Positions 21,172 to 31,699 of a stretch of DNA of 64,000 nucleotides are shown piece after piece; within the stretch, counting starts at the first letter, position 1; each line of letters starts with the position of its first letter. Source of the stretch: Psococerastis gibbosa (lineage: Eukaryota > Arthropoda > Insecta > Psocodea > Psocidae); the NCBI GenBank assembly GCA_963971405.1, contig OZ020492.1:18940204-19004203 (forward strand), written 5' to 3'. The translations under genes were made by a program, and so were the position numbers. Under the pieces are notes generated by a model that saw only the letters and a list, made by a program, of their open reading frames with translations, was not told the origin of the DNA and ran no database searches.

Positions 21172-21271
21172 AGTATGTGACTGGTGGTTCAATGTAGACT
21201 GCTCCAAAGCTGTTGAACGATACAATATCAACCAAGATCTGTACAAAACTCCAGACGGTAGGGAAATTTGA
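21172..21271 (+). CDS. CPAP1-like chitin-binding protein, exon 3 (terminal)
   Basis: Acceptor TTTTTCCAG, one base completing Arg, then 32 codons: VCDWWFNVDCSKAVERYNIN followed by QDLYKTPDGREI and TGA. This supplies cysteines five and six. The total of 120 residues plus stop fits the three exons exactly (363 nt). GTAGGG inside GACGGTAGG could act as a donor to a longer form, as in family members with longer tails, but no later exon was recognised. Confidence 0.8.
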
Positions 21272-22480
21272 AAGTGTTGCAATGTTTGTATTTAGTTCGA
21301 ATTTGATACAGTCAACTAGCTATGCAAGCATTGTGATTGGAGGAATATGAGGATGATGTAGGCGAACCAATTGGCGAGGAGATGGTGATATCGAATGAGT
21401 ATTCAGGGAATACAAAAAAAGTTCTACAACTATATTTATTGTTCGGGGTCATGTCACCAGTTTGTGGGGAACAATGGGCTATGTGAATTTGGGGGAACAT
21501 AACGCTAATTAGTGGGGAAAATAAGTTAATTTGTAGGGAACATAATATGTTAATTTATGGCGAGCTTATGTTAATTTATGGCGAGGTTATGTTAATTTAT
21601 GGTGAACATGTTTTAATTTGTGGGGAACATAATATGTTAACTTGCGTGTTGGGCCATTTCGGGCCAGTTGGACAACCTGTGGCCCACAGGCTGTGGGCCT
21701 ACTATGGCGATTATTTTTTATCTTAACATGGGATTAAAAATGTAAACAAGAAAATTTTACAATGAAAAGTGCTATTAGAAAGAGTTTTGTCTTCATTTTT
21801 AACCCCAAGAATTAATTATTCCAAACGGCACAGTAGGCCCACTGAAGCTGACCTTACAGTTACTACTAAATACCCATATATATAGTGTATTTACGCATTC
21901 TGTGAACATTTCTAGATTTGAAAATTCCCCTGTTGCATGCACACGGTTGATGGAGGGAATCCAATTTTCTCTCGTAATTTAATTTAAATCTAGTTAATTT
22001 TTTCATTTTGTTTTTCTATGCGGTAACTAATTTTTATACCAACGATAATTGATGCTATAAATTTAGCTATTGCGACATTTTTACATTTAGTAATACCGTA
22101 TGCTTACTATTATTATTATTAGTAAATAGCATTGATGTTAAACCAGAAGCATAGTATTAATTTATTAATACGTTTTTGTATTTTTTTATATTTGGGCTTT
22201 GCAATGTGACTGTATAGCCCTAACTTAGTTAGGTTAGCTCGATTATACAACAAGTCACTATTTGTTTTCTTTTTTTTTTAACCATGAAAGGGGTAGAAAG
22301 TTTTTTTTCAACGAGTAAATTTCATATGAAACAGGCTGAAAAAAATCTCCGTACCTTTCCATACTTAATAGAATTTCAAGTTTTAATAAAAACAACTGAC
22401 TAACAAAGTAAAACATTAATTAATTTTAAACATTAATAATGGAGCGTTCATTTACCATGGATAAATTTAGAATTTACTCT
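21272..22480. other. Intergenic, AT-rich, with a short tandem tract
   Basis: At about 21490-21640 a unit like TTAATTTATGGCGAGC-TTATG recurs several times with TTAATTTGTGGGGAACAT variants. A SINE-1 3' scrap (TAGCCCTAACTTAGTTAGG) lies at about 22214-22250. Otherwise nothing recognised. Confidence 0.5.
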
Positions 22481-22874
22481 TTAATGGCAAACCGGAGTCG
22501 CCGATATTCCATTTCTGTGCAAACTATAATTTCTCATGAAATATGGAACGCAGAACAATGAAAAAATGCTGAATGGAAAGAAGAATTGTTTTCTCCTAAT
22601 TTTGATACATAGTATGATGCAATCATCAATACCGATCGGCTATAGTTAGTGAACTTGATACGCAAAAAAATAACGGTCACTCAGGAGTTCAAGCTGAAGG
22701 AGTTCATCAACTGTGCCGAATTGGGGTTAGTTAAGGCCACATACTATGCATCAAAATTAGGAGAAAAAATTCTTCTTGCCATTCAGCATTTTTTATTGTT
22801 CAGCGTTCCATATTTCATGAGAAATTGAAGTTTGAACAGAAAATGGAATATCGGTGACTCCGGTTTGCCCTTAA
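22481..22874. mobile_element. Fold-back element, about 140-bp arms
   Basis: The arms 22481-22620 and about 22735-22874 are reverse complements with scattered differences, each starting GGCAAACCGGAGTC outward. The central spacer is about 110 bp. No coding sequence. Confidence 0.8.
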
Positions 22875-23121
22875 TCTTTACTCAGCCACCATTAATAAAT
22901 GGCTATTTTCTACAGAACCTTATCTTTTATCTTCTGAATTTTAGCTGATATATATATGATGGTAGGTTCTAGATAAAGTATACTAATTCGTTTAGAATTA
23001 TTATAGTGAATCATATACGATATACAGGTTTTGATAGGTAACTGTACTGCGATAACTCATGAAACCTTGCAAACTACTTAAAAGCGATATTTCTGAATCA
23101 TATAATATACCAATTAGCCTA

Positions 23122-23172
23122 CTGATAGATAGATAGATAGGTAGATAGATTGATAATTTATATAGATAGATC
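23122..23172. repeat. (GATA)n microsatellite
   Basis: Imperfect GATA run with one GGTA and one TTGA interruption. Confidence 0.85.
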
Positions 23173-23604
23173 GGAAGAAAGAAAGAAAATAACAGCCATT
23201 AGTATCTGAGACAATTCGTCGCCCTAATGTCAGAGGGACGTACCATCAAAAACAGCATTTCGGAATAATTACGTTTCTGTTTTTGTATAGTTGGCAAAAG
23301 TCAGATACGCCCTTCTAATCCAAAATGTAAGTCTTATTTTTCAAGATTGAATTTTATTCGGTAGCCTATGGCAATCCTGACACAACTGATCACAACTCAA
23401 ATTTGCCAAAAATGTTGGTTACACCCTTCTAACTTGAGGGTGACGAATTATTCTATTGGCTATATCCCACAAAATCATTGTAATAAGGAAAAATTGAAAA
23501 CAAATTATATTAATATATTCATTGCAACACATAAGCATACAACGCGTAAGCCCCAAAGGGCGTTGCGTTATGATTAAAAAAAAAAATTAATATAAGCCCA
23601 TAGG

Positions 23605-23740
23605 CGTTGAACTATAGGGGGGCGCACGAAGTCTAGCTGGTAGAGTATACTGGCACATACTACCAACTTAATTTCGTAGGTAGTCTCTACAGGCAGGGGA
23701 AGGGTGGAGGCTCGAGTTTGAATCCCGTTTCGTCCATTTT
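23605..23740 (+). repeat. tRNA-derived SINE-like element
   Basis: A-box-like TAGCTGGTAGAGTA and B-box-like GAGTTTGAATCCCG lie about 85 bp apart, because a block with CGTAGGTAGTCTCTACAGGC is inserted between. This looks like a tRNA-related SINE head with an insertion. Confidence 0.45.
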
Positions 23741-23917
23741 TTAATATCTTTCTTTCCCTAATCCACCTGCTTGTAGAGCCTCTCTGCGAAGCAAAATTAT
23801 GGCTTGCATCTGCGGTGAAGTGACCTCGGGCCACCACTGCTGCGAAGCTAATAATATGTACTCGAAGCTACTAATTGTTGTTATGTATGATAACCAACGA
23901 TATTGTCGATGATCAGG

Positions 23918-24062
23918 AATAGTCCAGTCGGTAGTGAACTATAAAGCGAAAGGACGAGGTTTAGGTCCCCCAACCTTCTTCAGTAGGGGGAAAACGCAGC
24001 TGCAAGCATGTGGCTGACCCTAAAGTCTCAAATTCAGCAGAGACCAAGAGAGAATACCATTT
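23918..24062 (+). repeat. SINE-like family D copy
   Basis: Shares GGAATAGTCC, a GGTCC block, AAAACGCAGCTGC and GACC...TCAGTCCTCAG with a second copy at 62250-62460, which is better preserved. Confidence 0.5.
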
Positions 24063-24079
24063 ATCAGTCCTCAGCCTAA

Positions 24080-24300
24080 TTGGGTTTCATAATTACAAAG
24101 GCTTTACGTGCAGTAGAATCCGGGATGATAGGCCGTGGTCGTTCTGAAAGCGTACTTTCAAACGTTTCGTCATCATCTGCCGTCGACATCATCAGTGGAA
24201 CTGCGTAGACTTCTAAGTTTGTATCTCGGAGGCTCAGCTGCTGAGCTTTCAGAACGACCACGGCCCATCATCCCGGATTGGGTTGTCGTTCTTTGGCTTC
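24080..24300 (-). repeat. HH-family repeat, best hammerhead core 24153-24202
   Basis: On the minus strand the core reads TTCCACTGATGATGTCGAC, then GGCAGATGATGACGAAACG, then TTTGAAAG. It carries the canonical CTGATGA and GAAA boxes. Stem II can form as GTC/GAC with further pairs, and stem I is TTCCA/TGAAA with one mismatch. Outer arms GCCGTGGTCGTTCTGAAAG and its complement at 24245-24268 make the copy a short fold-back. Confidence 0.65.
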
Positions 24301-25017
24301 TTTTTCTTCGATTAACATACGTAAATAAAAACTTTACCTGAAAATAGCCGAGTCTCTAAGGAATGTTAACCAGTAGAAATATTCTTAACCAGAAGTGTAA
24401 CATAGATACATTCCATGAATCGATCAGTTAATAGCGTTAGGACATGCAACATAGTACCAAATGCGTTATAAGACCATGTGCACCTTTAGCCTATTATTCC
24501 ACTTGTAGCAACTTTGTCGAAATTGGAGTGTTTCCGTCCATTATGATATTAATTAATGTTTATTTTGAAAATTTTCCTGCCATATAATGTCTGCAAACAT
24601 CGATCCCTTCATATATAACAAAAGGGGGCAAGCTTCTTGCCCACGCGCTTGGGACATCCAACCAGCTGTCTGGCGAAAGAAACTAACCAGACGGTTTTTT
24701 CAATTGGGGATGACATGCTGACAAGTTAATGTTCCTCCAATTTGATTTGCTTCAGCATGTGTGGTTCGTCCGTCCTCACAATAACCAAATGCTACTGAGA
24801 ATAATTGTAGAATAAGAAAGACGGGGCTGTCACTTGTCACTTAAAGCCCCGCTTACCCCAGGTAGGTTCCAGGAAAACTATCCTACGGAAACTAAAAATA
24901 TTAATTTTCCTGAAAATCTCTATTTTGAGTATGGCCTTAACCTTTTTCGAGGGGAGGGGGGATTGAACCTACTTCCACAACAAGTTCAAATTATTAATTT
25001 AGCCACCCACAGGTTAC

Positions 25018-25112
25018 GAATAAACAAAAAATAACAAAAACTTTTTAGAGAGTTTTAGAAAAACTTGTTTTTCTTATTTTTTGTTTATTAAAATGAAATA
25101 CCACGAAGTCGC
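25018..25112. repeat. Short inverted repeat plus a shared scrap
   Basis: AATAAACAAAAAATAACAAAAAC and its near-complement face each other. The next block, AATGAAATACCACGAAGTC, recurs inverted at about 31990-32015 beside the element at 32041. Confidence 0.6.
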
Positions 25113-25135
25113 AAGTTATCTAATTATTTACACAG

Positions 25136-25640
25136 GTTACGAAGGTTCCCCCGAGGTAATTTTCAGAAAATATAGTCGAAAAATAATGGGTTTTTACGCA
25201 TTTTGACAGCAGTAAAGCTTAGATTTATTTATTTATTTAAGACAAACACATATTGATATTGTTGCAAACAAGGGGAGACCCTGGATTTTTTTTTTTTTAA
25301 TATTGAGAAATGAACTTATATTTATTCGTATTTATATAATTCTGTTAAAGTTAAGATTTTACGGGCGAAGGTTAATCGATATTGCTGCAAAAAAGGATGG
25401 GTCCGGGGGCTCGCCCCATAGATTCTCTTTAGAAAATCTATGGGGATTAAGGCCAGAGCCCAACAAGGGAAGAGGAAGAAGAAGAAAAAGAAGAAGAAGT
25501 AGTAGAAGGGGTTTTATCAAATAGCGGGGTTTTACGCATCGAGAATCGTAAATGATCATATTGGATTGCCCTATGAATTTTTCGTGTTTGAAATTTGGGG
25601 GGGGGGGAGGGTTTGAACACCCAAACCAAACTATGACGTT
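25136..25640. repeat. Pieces of MITE family B
   Basis: Two degenerate blocks carry the family B interior (TTTACGCATTTTGACAGC-GTAAAG and GATATTGTTGCAAACAAGG, then GATATTGCTGCAAAAAAGG). A 15-bp hairpin CATAGATT...AATCTATG lies at about 25417-25443. Clear outer ends could not be paired. G run at 25601. Confidence 0.5.
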
Positions 25641-25736
25641 ATGTCGTTATGACGGATGCTTAAGTAAAAAGGAATTCATAATGGTTTAGTGGCTTGGGAG
25701 AAATTCTGCTCCAAGCGTAATCCGGACTCTCCCATA

Positions 25737-26044
25737 CAGAGGCGTAAAGTTTTAGAATGATGGCGGGGGCCAAACTAGGTAGCCCTTATGACGTCATCAG
25801 GCAGGATTTAAGGAAAAATTGAAAATATAAAAGCAAAATAGTAGGGTTTTACGCATTTTAATAGTTGTAAAGTATAACTGTAGATTTTACAAAGCTAAAA
25901 ATGGAATGCTTACATTGATATTGCTGCAAACGGGACCATGAAGTATGAACCACGTCTTACAATGCTCGAGGCTGGGGGCTTTGCCCCCCCCCCCCCAAAT
26001 GAGCTAGGGGGGAAGTTGAACCGTGCCCCCCCTTTACGCCCCTG
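25737..26044. mobile_element. hAT-type MITE (family B) with 8-bp TSD
   Basis: Ends CAGAGGCGTAAAG and CTTTACGCCCCTG (12 of 13 paired). Flanks CTCCCATA (25729-25736) and CTCCCTTA (26045-26052) match at seven of eight. A reverse-oriented relative lies at about 27478-27737. Confidence 0.85.
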
Positions 26045-26521
26045 CTCCCTTATATTTGCAGTATACCTATACAGTAGTCTATGTATAGATTTGTGAATGA
26101 AAGGGAAGATGTACAGGTATGGTACCGGTAAAGAAAAAAAAATAATTATTGTCCTAGTACTTGATTTTTTCTTTCTCAATATAGAAAAGCCAGAAATTCA
26201 AAAATTATGTGCCCGCGGTATTGGCTCACCTTCGTAGAAAGATGAAATTGTGCCGGTCAGGTACGGTACTAATCTCTTTATTAGAGGTTTTTAAATATAC
26301 TATACAATATCCTGTAATGGACATTACTACAGCTAAAGTGCCTTAAATCTGTGATTTGACATTTTTTTTTTAAATTTTGACATTTCTTACAAGGTTCAAG
26401 CACCTACAACAGGTAAGCATAAAGTTTTCCTTCGAGTTAAGGAACCGCTACCGACTCCCTTGTTATAGGCTACTATCAACAGTAACAAAAAATTGAAAAA
26501 CCTCCAAAATAATTTCTTGTG

Positions 26522-26531
26522 AGAAAAACGC
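26522..26531 (-). terminator. Pol III terminator of tRNA-Ser
   Basis: A run of five T on the minus strand (26524-26528) begins four bases after the tRNA 3' end, as expected for RNA polymerase III termination. Confidence 0.75.
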
Positions 26532-26613
26532 CGACGAGGATGGGATTCGAACCCACGCGTGCAGAGCACATTGGATTAGCAGTCCAACGCCTTAACCACT
26601 CGGCCACCTCGTC
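26532..26613 (-). tRNA. tRNA-Ser (GCU anticodon)
   Basis: Cloverleaf of 82 nt on the minus strand. The acceptor GACGAGG pairs perfectly with CCTCGTC, and the discriminator is G. A box TGGCCGAGTGG, anticodon loop CTGCTAA (anticodon at 26578-26580), and a class II long variable arm GTGCTCTGCAC follow. The T arm contains GGTTCGAATCC. It decodes AGC/AGU serine codons. There is no intron and no mismatch in the stems I checked, so it looks functional, unlike the many tRNA-derived SINE heads nearby. Confidence 0.97.
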
Positions 26614-27063
26614 CTTGCGACGCTGCCAACTAAAAGCCCGTCTTGTGTATAGTAGTCGTTCACTAAATGACCGGTCTGCATAGCAAACTGCGATAGCGCT
26701 ACATCTGGCAACTTGATTACTTGAACAACTCTGGCCGTTTAGTTTAGGCTCAGATATAGCCTATAAACTGAACTTACCAGATTTTTTGGGGCTACTGCTT
26801 TTCAGGTTTCACAGAAAATAGCAGGATTGTATAAAAGATAAAAGATGGCATGCAGAATAGAGCTTAACAGAAAATTAGAAACCCGAAGAAATTATAAATC
26901 ATAAACATAAAAAATATTGAATGGGAGGCGTTCTGAAATCTACAAGGAACAATCAATATAGGCTATACAGTTTCTTGTAAACATTAGGCTAGATTCTATC
27001 TCTGCCTACTTCTTGTAAAGTTTATTCTGAATTATTTTTTGTCAAAGGACGTCATTAACAGTA
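26614..27063. other. Intergenic, nothing recognised
   Basis: AT-rich single-copy-looking sequence upstream of the tRNA gene, without open frames or repeats I recognise. Confidence 0.4.
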
Positions 27064-27071
27064 GTCAGAAT

Positions 27072-27251
27072 CAAGGCCGTAGCCAAGGGGGGTTCATGGG
27101 GGTTCAAACCCCCCCCCCCCCCCCGAAATAAAATGGCTCAATACTACATAGAATTGGATTTTGAGAGGAAAAATAAAAACCACTACGTAATATCCAATAA
27201 AATTTCTATAACCCCCCCCCCCCCCCGAAAAAAATCCTGGGTACGACCTTG
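27072..27251. mobile_element. hAT-type MITE, sister of the 2264 copy
   Basis: Ends CAAGGCCGTAGCCAAGG and CCTGGGTACGACCTTG. Flanks GTCAGAAT and GTCCGAAT match at seven of eight. The interior matches the copy at 2264 but is 111 bp shorter. Confidence 0.85.
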
Positions 27252-27477
27252 GTCCGAATTATGAATTTTGAACATTCAGCGACTACAGTACCGGTATGCT
27301 AAACTACTCTTTGGTGAGTTGTAGCTGTTTATGCTTAGGCTATGGAAAATTGAGTTACGTTTAGGCGTTTAAACAAATTTTACCCTAATAAACAGACTTA
27401 CAGGCTAACTTTACCCCTTCCAACAACCCTAAACGACGCCCTTGGATGGTTTATCCAGACTGATAAAGTTGACGGTC

Positions 27478-27737
27478 CAACTTGCCCCCCCCCCCCCCAG
27501 CCTCGAGTAATGTAAGACGTGGTTCAAACTTCATGGTCCCCTTTGCAGCAATATGAATATAAACACTCATTTTTTACCGTAGCTTTGTAAATTCTACAGC
27601 TATACTTTACTACTATTAAAATGCGTAAAACCATACTATTATGCACTTATATCTTCAATTTTTCCTTATCCTGCCTGATGACGTCATATGGTATACTTAG
27701 TTCCCCCCCGCCATCATTCTAAAACTTTACGCCGCTG
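27478..27737. mobile_element. Family B MITE, reverse orientation, left end unclear
   Basis: The right end CTTTACGCCGCTG and the interior CAGCAATATGAATATAAAC, ATGCGTAAAACC and CCTGATGACGTCAT match 25737 in reverse orientation. A C run of 15 lies near the left end. Confidence 0.6.
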
Positions 27738-27747
27738 CGGTTAGTAG

Positions 27748-28928
27748 CAGGGGAGTAACTATAGGGGGGGGGGGGGTAGCTATAGGGGGGAGGGGGAGCG
27801 CCCCCCCCAATAATTGGTAAATTTGCCTTTGCTCAGTTGGCAAAAACAGAGTTCCATACAAAGAAAAAAACTAAATAAAGTTAGTTTGAAATAAGATTGT
27901 ACTAGTTTTTTATTCTTATGTAACCAACTTGCCAACCCGGTGTGTCAAACTTAGTAGAAGGCGCGAGAAATTCAAATTTTAATTGGCACAAGTATCCAAC
28001 TCATACAGCTGCGTAAATTGAAAAAATAATCAAGGGCTTCGTTGGCAAACGACAAACACATGGACAATCTTCTGCAGTCAGCATCTATTGTCTATGGTCA
28101 GCATCAGCAATGAAAGAACGTTTGGCCAGTGAAAAATTGTAAAAAGCGATCTAAGAACGACAATGACAGAGTCACGCTTGGGAAATCTTATGCTTATGAA
28201 ATGCGAAAAAGAACTTGCTTCTGACTTAAATTTGGGCAACATAGTTAAGTTGTGGGCTGATTTAAAAGAACGGCGTGTAAAAACCAGTGGCGGGTCTCTA
28301 AAGGGGGGAGGGGGTAGCGTAAAAAGATAAAATAGGACATTCTAAACAAAAACCTTACATGAATAACTTATGTCTTAAATTATAAATTTTACTGCTGTAA
28401 AAATCGAAAAACTTCACTATACTTTGAACTTAAATTTTCAATTTTTTCACCCGGGGGAGACCCCCGGGCCCCCCTGTTTCCAGCAATATGAATTTGTATT
28501 TAAGCGTTCGTCTGTAAGCTTTAACAAAATCTATACTTTACTACTGTTAAAATGCGTACAACCCTACTATTTTGAACTTAAATTTTCATCGGCACCTATG
28601 TGCTTTGGGCTTTTCAAACAGTGTATTGTAAATTAATGTGCCTCGTTTCGCTAACAAACACACCAATTGCATAATCGCTAAGAATTAATTTGGCTTGGTA
28701 GGCTACACCCACTTTTCCCGGAATGGCCCTCTCCAAAAATCTGTCCTGGAGCCGCCCTAGGTAAAAAACATGAATTTGCCCACACATGTAATAATGTAAT
28801 TGTAATACAACGCTTACCTAATCATGCCAGTTATTATTTTGGTAGGTCTATTTTAAGTTTTTAGAGTTGGCAAAATAGACACACCTCCCCCCCCCCCCCC
28901 TAAAACATGCCTTGGCTATACTCCCCTG
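27748..28928 (+). mobile_element. Decayed hAT element with transposase C-terminus, nested insertion
   Basis: Ends CAGGGGAGTAACTATAGG and CTATACTCCCCTG pair. Flanks GTTAGTAG (27740-27747) and GTTATTAG (28929-28936) match at seven of eight. Around 28085-28275 the plus frame reads SISNERTFGQ, a stop in place of Leu-like residue, KIVKSDLRTTMTESRLGNLM and DLKERRVK. This is the C-terminal dimerisation region of hAT transposases. Most of the transposase is missing, so this is an internally deleted copy. A second hAT-like element (28285-28760) is inserted in it. Confidence 0.8.
28285..28760. mobile_element. hAT-like non-autonomous element nested in 27748-28928
   Basis: Flanks GTAAAAAC (28277-28284) and GTAAAAAA (28761-28768) match at seven of eight. 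Ends CAGTGGCGGGTCTC and GGAGCCGCCCTAG pair only loosely. The interior repeats family B phrases (AGCAATATGAATTTGTATTT, AAATGCGTACAACC). Confidence 0.65.
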
Positions 28929-29099
28929 GTTATTAGCAGCAACATTCCTGTTTGACTCTGATGACAAGGACTTGAGAATCCCTCACATTCAAAATTGGAC
29001 CGTGTTCAAATTATGTAAGCCATTGCATTTTCGTATTTTTCCCTAAAATAGCAATAGGATACAGTACCAAATCTTAATTTATAACATAAGAATTATCTA

Positions 29100-29300
29100 A
29101 TCAAACTATTTTGGTTGGACCCCAATCAGAAATGAAGACATTTCCTCAATGGTAAGATGTGACTGCGGGGAGGTCCAAACTGCTGATCACCTTCTCGTAT
29201 GCAGAGACATGGGCACTGTTTGCAGTGTAGCTGACCTTTTTGTATGCAACGACAACGCCATCAAGGCCGCAAAGTTTTGGAAAATGATCTGACGGTCCGG
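29100..29300 (+). mobile_element. LINE fragment (C-terminal CCHC-like end)
   Basis: The plus frame from about 29152 reads MVRCDCGEVQTADHLLVCRD, then LFVCNDNAIKAAKFWKMI and a stop. This is the typical Cys/His end of a Jockey/I-type non-LTR polymerase. It is heavily 5' truncated. Confidence 0.7.
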
Positions 29301-29324
29301 ACACGGAAAGTAAAGTAAGTAATG

Positions 29325-29525
29325 GTAAGATTGTCTCAGCTTCCCTATTATCGCCTGTAGCCGGCGTAGGTTGACATCGTATACCAGTTTGCCAATGGCA
29401 AAAATTGCATACAGAAACAATATAAATAGTGGCCGAAATCCATGGGGTCGTTGGCATTGGACAAGGGATCAATAGGCCCCTTTAAGTAGCCCTAGGTTCA
29501 TAAAATGTCCTTCAGGACATTGATG
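29325..29525 (+). repeat. Family E repeat
   Basis: Copy with TAGCCGGCGTAGGTTGACAT, GTATACCAGTTTGCCAATGG, CCGAAATCCATGGGGTCGTT and the 3' block GTCCTTCAGGACATT, which is itself palindromic. Confidence 0.8.
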
Positions 29526-29803
29526 TATAACCCCAAGTTAGTATAAAACAATACCAAACGGCATGTAGTAGGCCAGCAGGTTTTCAATTCAGAGTGATGT
29601 AGCCTAGTGACCTGACCTTAACGTTTCCTAATTCCAGCTATTCTATTTCAATTGTAAGAAAATCGGAGCTAACGAGTGGTATTGGAAGTAAAATAGAAGA
29701 AAGAAGAAATCCGAGTTTTAGGTTCTAACGAGGTATAGAACTTGACAACCGTATCATATGTAGACATCTACTGCGCACTCTCACTCCTTCTTCACCGCCC
29801 ACC

Positions 29804-29892
29804 ATGTCCTATGAGGTTTATATGAAGGGTGCACTTTCGAAAAAGCTCCATTGCCCCTTTGCTAATCTTTGTGGTCTTGTGTTGTGTGACAG
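29804..29892 (+). CDS. Candidate first exon with strong start and donor
   Basis: GCCCACCATG is an excellent eukaryotic start context. The frame reads MSYEVYMKGALSKKLHCPFA, then NLCGLVLCD plus AG, ending at a perfect CAG/GTAAGT donor. No family recognised. Spliced to the acceptor at 33019 it would stop after eight codons (TGA at 33040-33042), before the signal-peptide ATG at 33078. It could therefore be a 5' leader exon with an upstream reading frame for the EFLamide-like gene, or an unrelated gene. Confidence 0.35.
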
Positions 29893-30021
29893 GTAAGTGT
29901 ATAAACAAAAATTAATTAGGTACTGGACCAAAGCTAGAACAACTACGGTACCTACATTTTTCTAAATTAAATAAAGAAAGAAATATTGAATTTTTTTGAT
30001 TTATTACTAAAATTACTAAAA
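29893..30021. other. AT-rich spacer
   Basis: Short AT-rich stretch after the candidate donor; nothing recognised. Confidence 0.4.
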
Positions 30022-30148
30022 CTTACACTCAACTAGGAAGACTCGGGACCGCCTGCTTGACATGCCCCCCAAAGCATGGCCAGAGACTCGAACCAACAAC
30101 CTTTCGGGTGAAAGTTGGAGTCTGTACCACTACCCTCCATGTCCTACA
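30022..30148 (-). repeat. SINE-1 copy 3, tail truncated
   Basis: Minus-strand copy that keeps the head (B box GGTTCGAGTC) and part of the body, with the 3' third missing. Confidence 0.8.
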
Positions 30149-30224
30149 TGTGTTAAAGAGAAACTTCTTAATCTAGGCTCTTGATATTGTGATTGGCAAC
30201 CTATTTGTGTGACGGGTCATTTTT

Positions 30225-30960
30225 TCTGTTTTGAACATTACTTCCTAAATTCTAGAAAATACGGCTTAAAAAATATTTCTCAAAAAGTCCTCAAAGTATT
30301 ATTATTTATATATATATATATATTGTGGTCGTTATTAGCATGATGTAAGCCCACTAGATTGAGTTTCCCCTGAAAATAAAAAAGAATGAAAAATTATTTT
30401 AAAAAATTATATCTCGGGACCAATTTTCGAAGTGTACCTTCTTAATGGAGGTTTTATCCTTTTTGCTGTGTGACGCAAACTGTGGGCAAACTACTCTATG
30501 AAATTCGGCTTGTATGGGTTCATAAAAAATTTCGAGAATTACTTTGCTATTTTGGGCTAACCCAATTTTGGGGGTTTTATTGCCCCATACATTTCGATAA
30601 ATGGCTAATAAAATAGTTAGTAAAAAATGGCTTCAGCCATTTCTTTTAAATTGACAATTAATATTGTAGTCGTTATTATCGATAGTGTTATTCAAACCCA
30701 CTAGGTCGCTTTCCCCTTATAGCTAACTCAATTTTGAGGGGTTGCATTTCTATATCATGCTTAAAACCGCCTTCTTCGACAGAACCCGTCAAATATATGT
30801 TTAGGGTGGAGTATATAACACCTTCTTCCATGATAATATCTAGGGGTTTTGAAAATGCGAATTAACCCCGTCGTCCATAAGGCCCTTCTAGTGATTGTTG
30901 AAGTTTCACTTCTATCTGTGGTCAAAAGCGCACATCCTTTTTTAAATCGCATGTAAAACT
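30225..30960 (+). repeat. Family R, degenerate copy without the CTGT run
   Basis: TGGGCAAACTACTC, GGTTCATAAAAAATTTCG, TTGTAGTCGTTATTATCGAT and CACTAGGTCGCTTTCCCCTT follow the family order. A second partial unit seems to precede it at 30310-30420. Confidence 0.65.
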
Positions 30961-31699
30961 ATTTAATAAATGCACTTAAATCACTTCTGCGGTCGCTGTT
31001 GTAGGTAAAAGCCGAGACGGACTCTTCCACGAGCCTGGTTAAACCTGGCGCACGCCTGTTACAATGTGTTTATAATAATTTTCAGCTTTTTCAACAATCT
31101 TTGTCTTCTGGGGGGGGGGGGGATTTCTCTGTTTTATTCTAACTTATTCTAAATTTTAACCAGGAACTCGGGGTTTAGAAACTAGAAAGTTGGCTTTTCA
31201 TTCACAGACTCATTGCTTGTACGCTGGATCGTGATTCCCTCTGGAATAGGCTGCCATTGTATGAATTGTTTAGATACTATTGCATTTGTTCGTTAGTTTG
31301 AAAAAAATCGTACAAGCCATAATTGTAATAACTAAAATATGTTGCATTAATAATTCTTAACAGTTCAATCTGTTCCGCTAATTTAGCTTCCCTTGATAAA
31401 GGCATTTGTTTTTTTAAACTAAAGTCACATTTTAGTAGATTCCTTCCTTAAATTGAGTGAAGGGACTATAAATGATACAAAGGCTTGCAATTTTAGATGT
31501 TCTGCCTAAACATGCGTCTTAGTTAAGGTCGATGTTATTAACGTTTTGAAAATTACGAAAATTGAGACTAATTTAACTAGTTCTCAAGGTGAAATATACT
31601 AAGAAAAATTAACAAAGTAATTAATCAAAATGCACCGTAACAGATATGTAGGCCTACATAAAATTAATAGGATACGGAACGATTTGCTTCACTTTGGAT
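30961..31699. other. Intergenic, nothing recognised
   Basis: AT-rich, no exon-like frame; a G run of 13 at about 31110. The left 100 bases contain GCGGTCGCTG, loosely like SINE-4. Confidence 0.35.

Larger units (their letters stand above)
20760..21271 (+). repeat. Tandem duplication spanning the terminal CPAP1 exon
   Basis: Two adjoining units of about 240 bp start ACCAAACCTTTACAACTTGTG (about 20759) and ACCAAATCTTTACAACTTGTG (about 21002). Each holds a SINE-2 B-box scrap, intron sequence, a polypyrimidine tract with CAG, and the exon start AGTATGTGACTGG. They are alike at most positions, so the duplication is fairly recent. Confidence 0.85.

Noticed and set aside
23368-23577. 69-codon plus-strand frame
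   Set aside because: No splice support, AT-driven composition, no recognisable motif.
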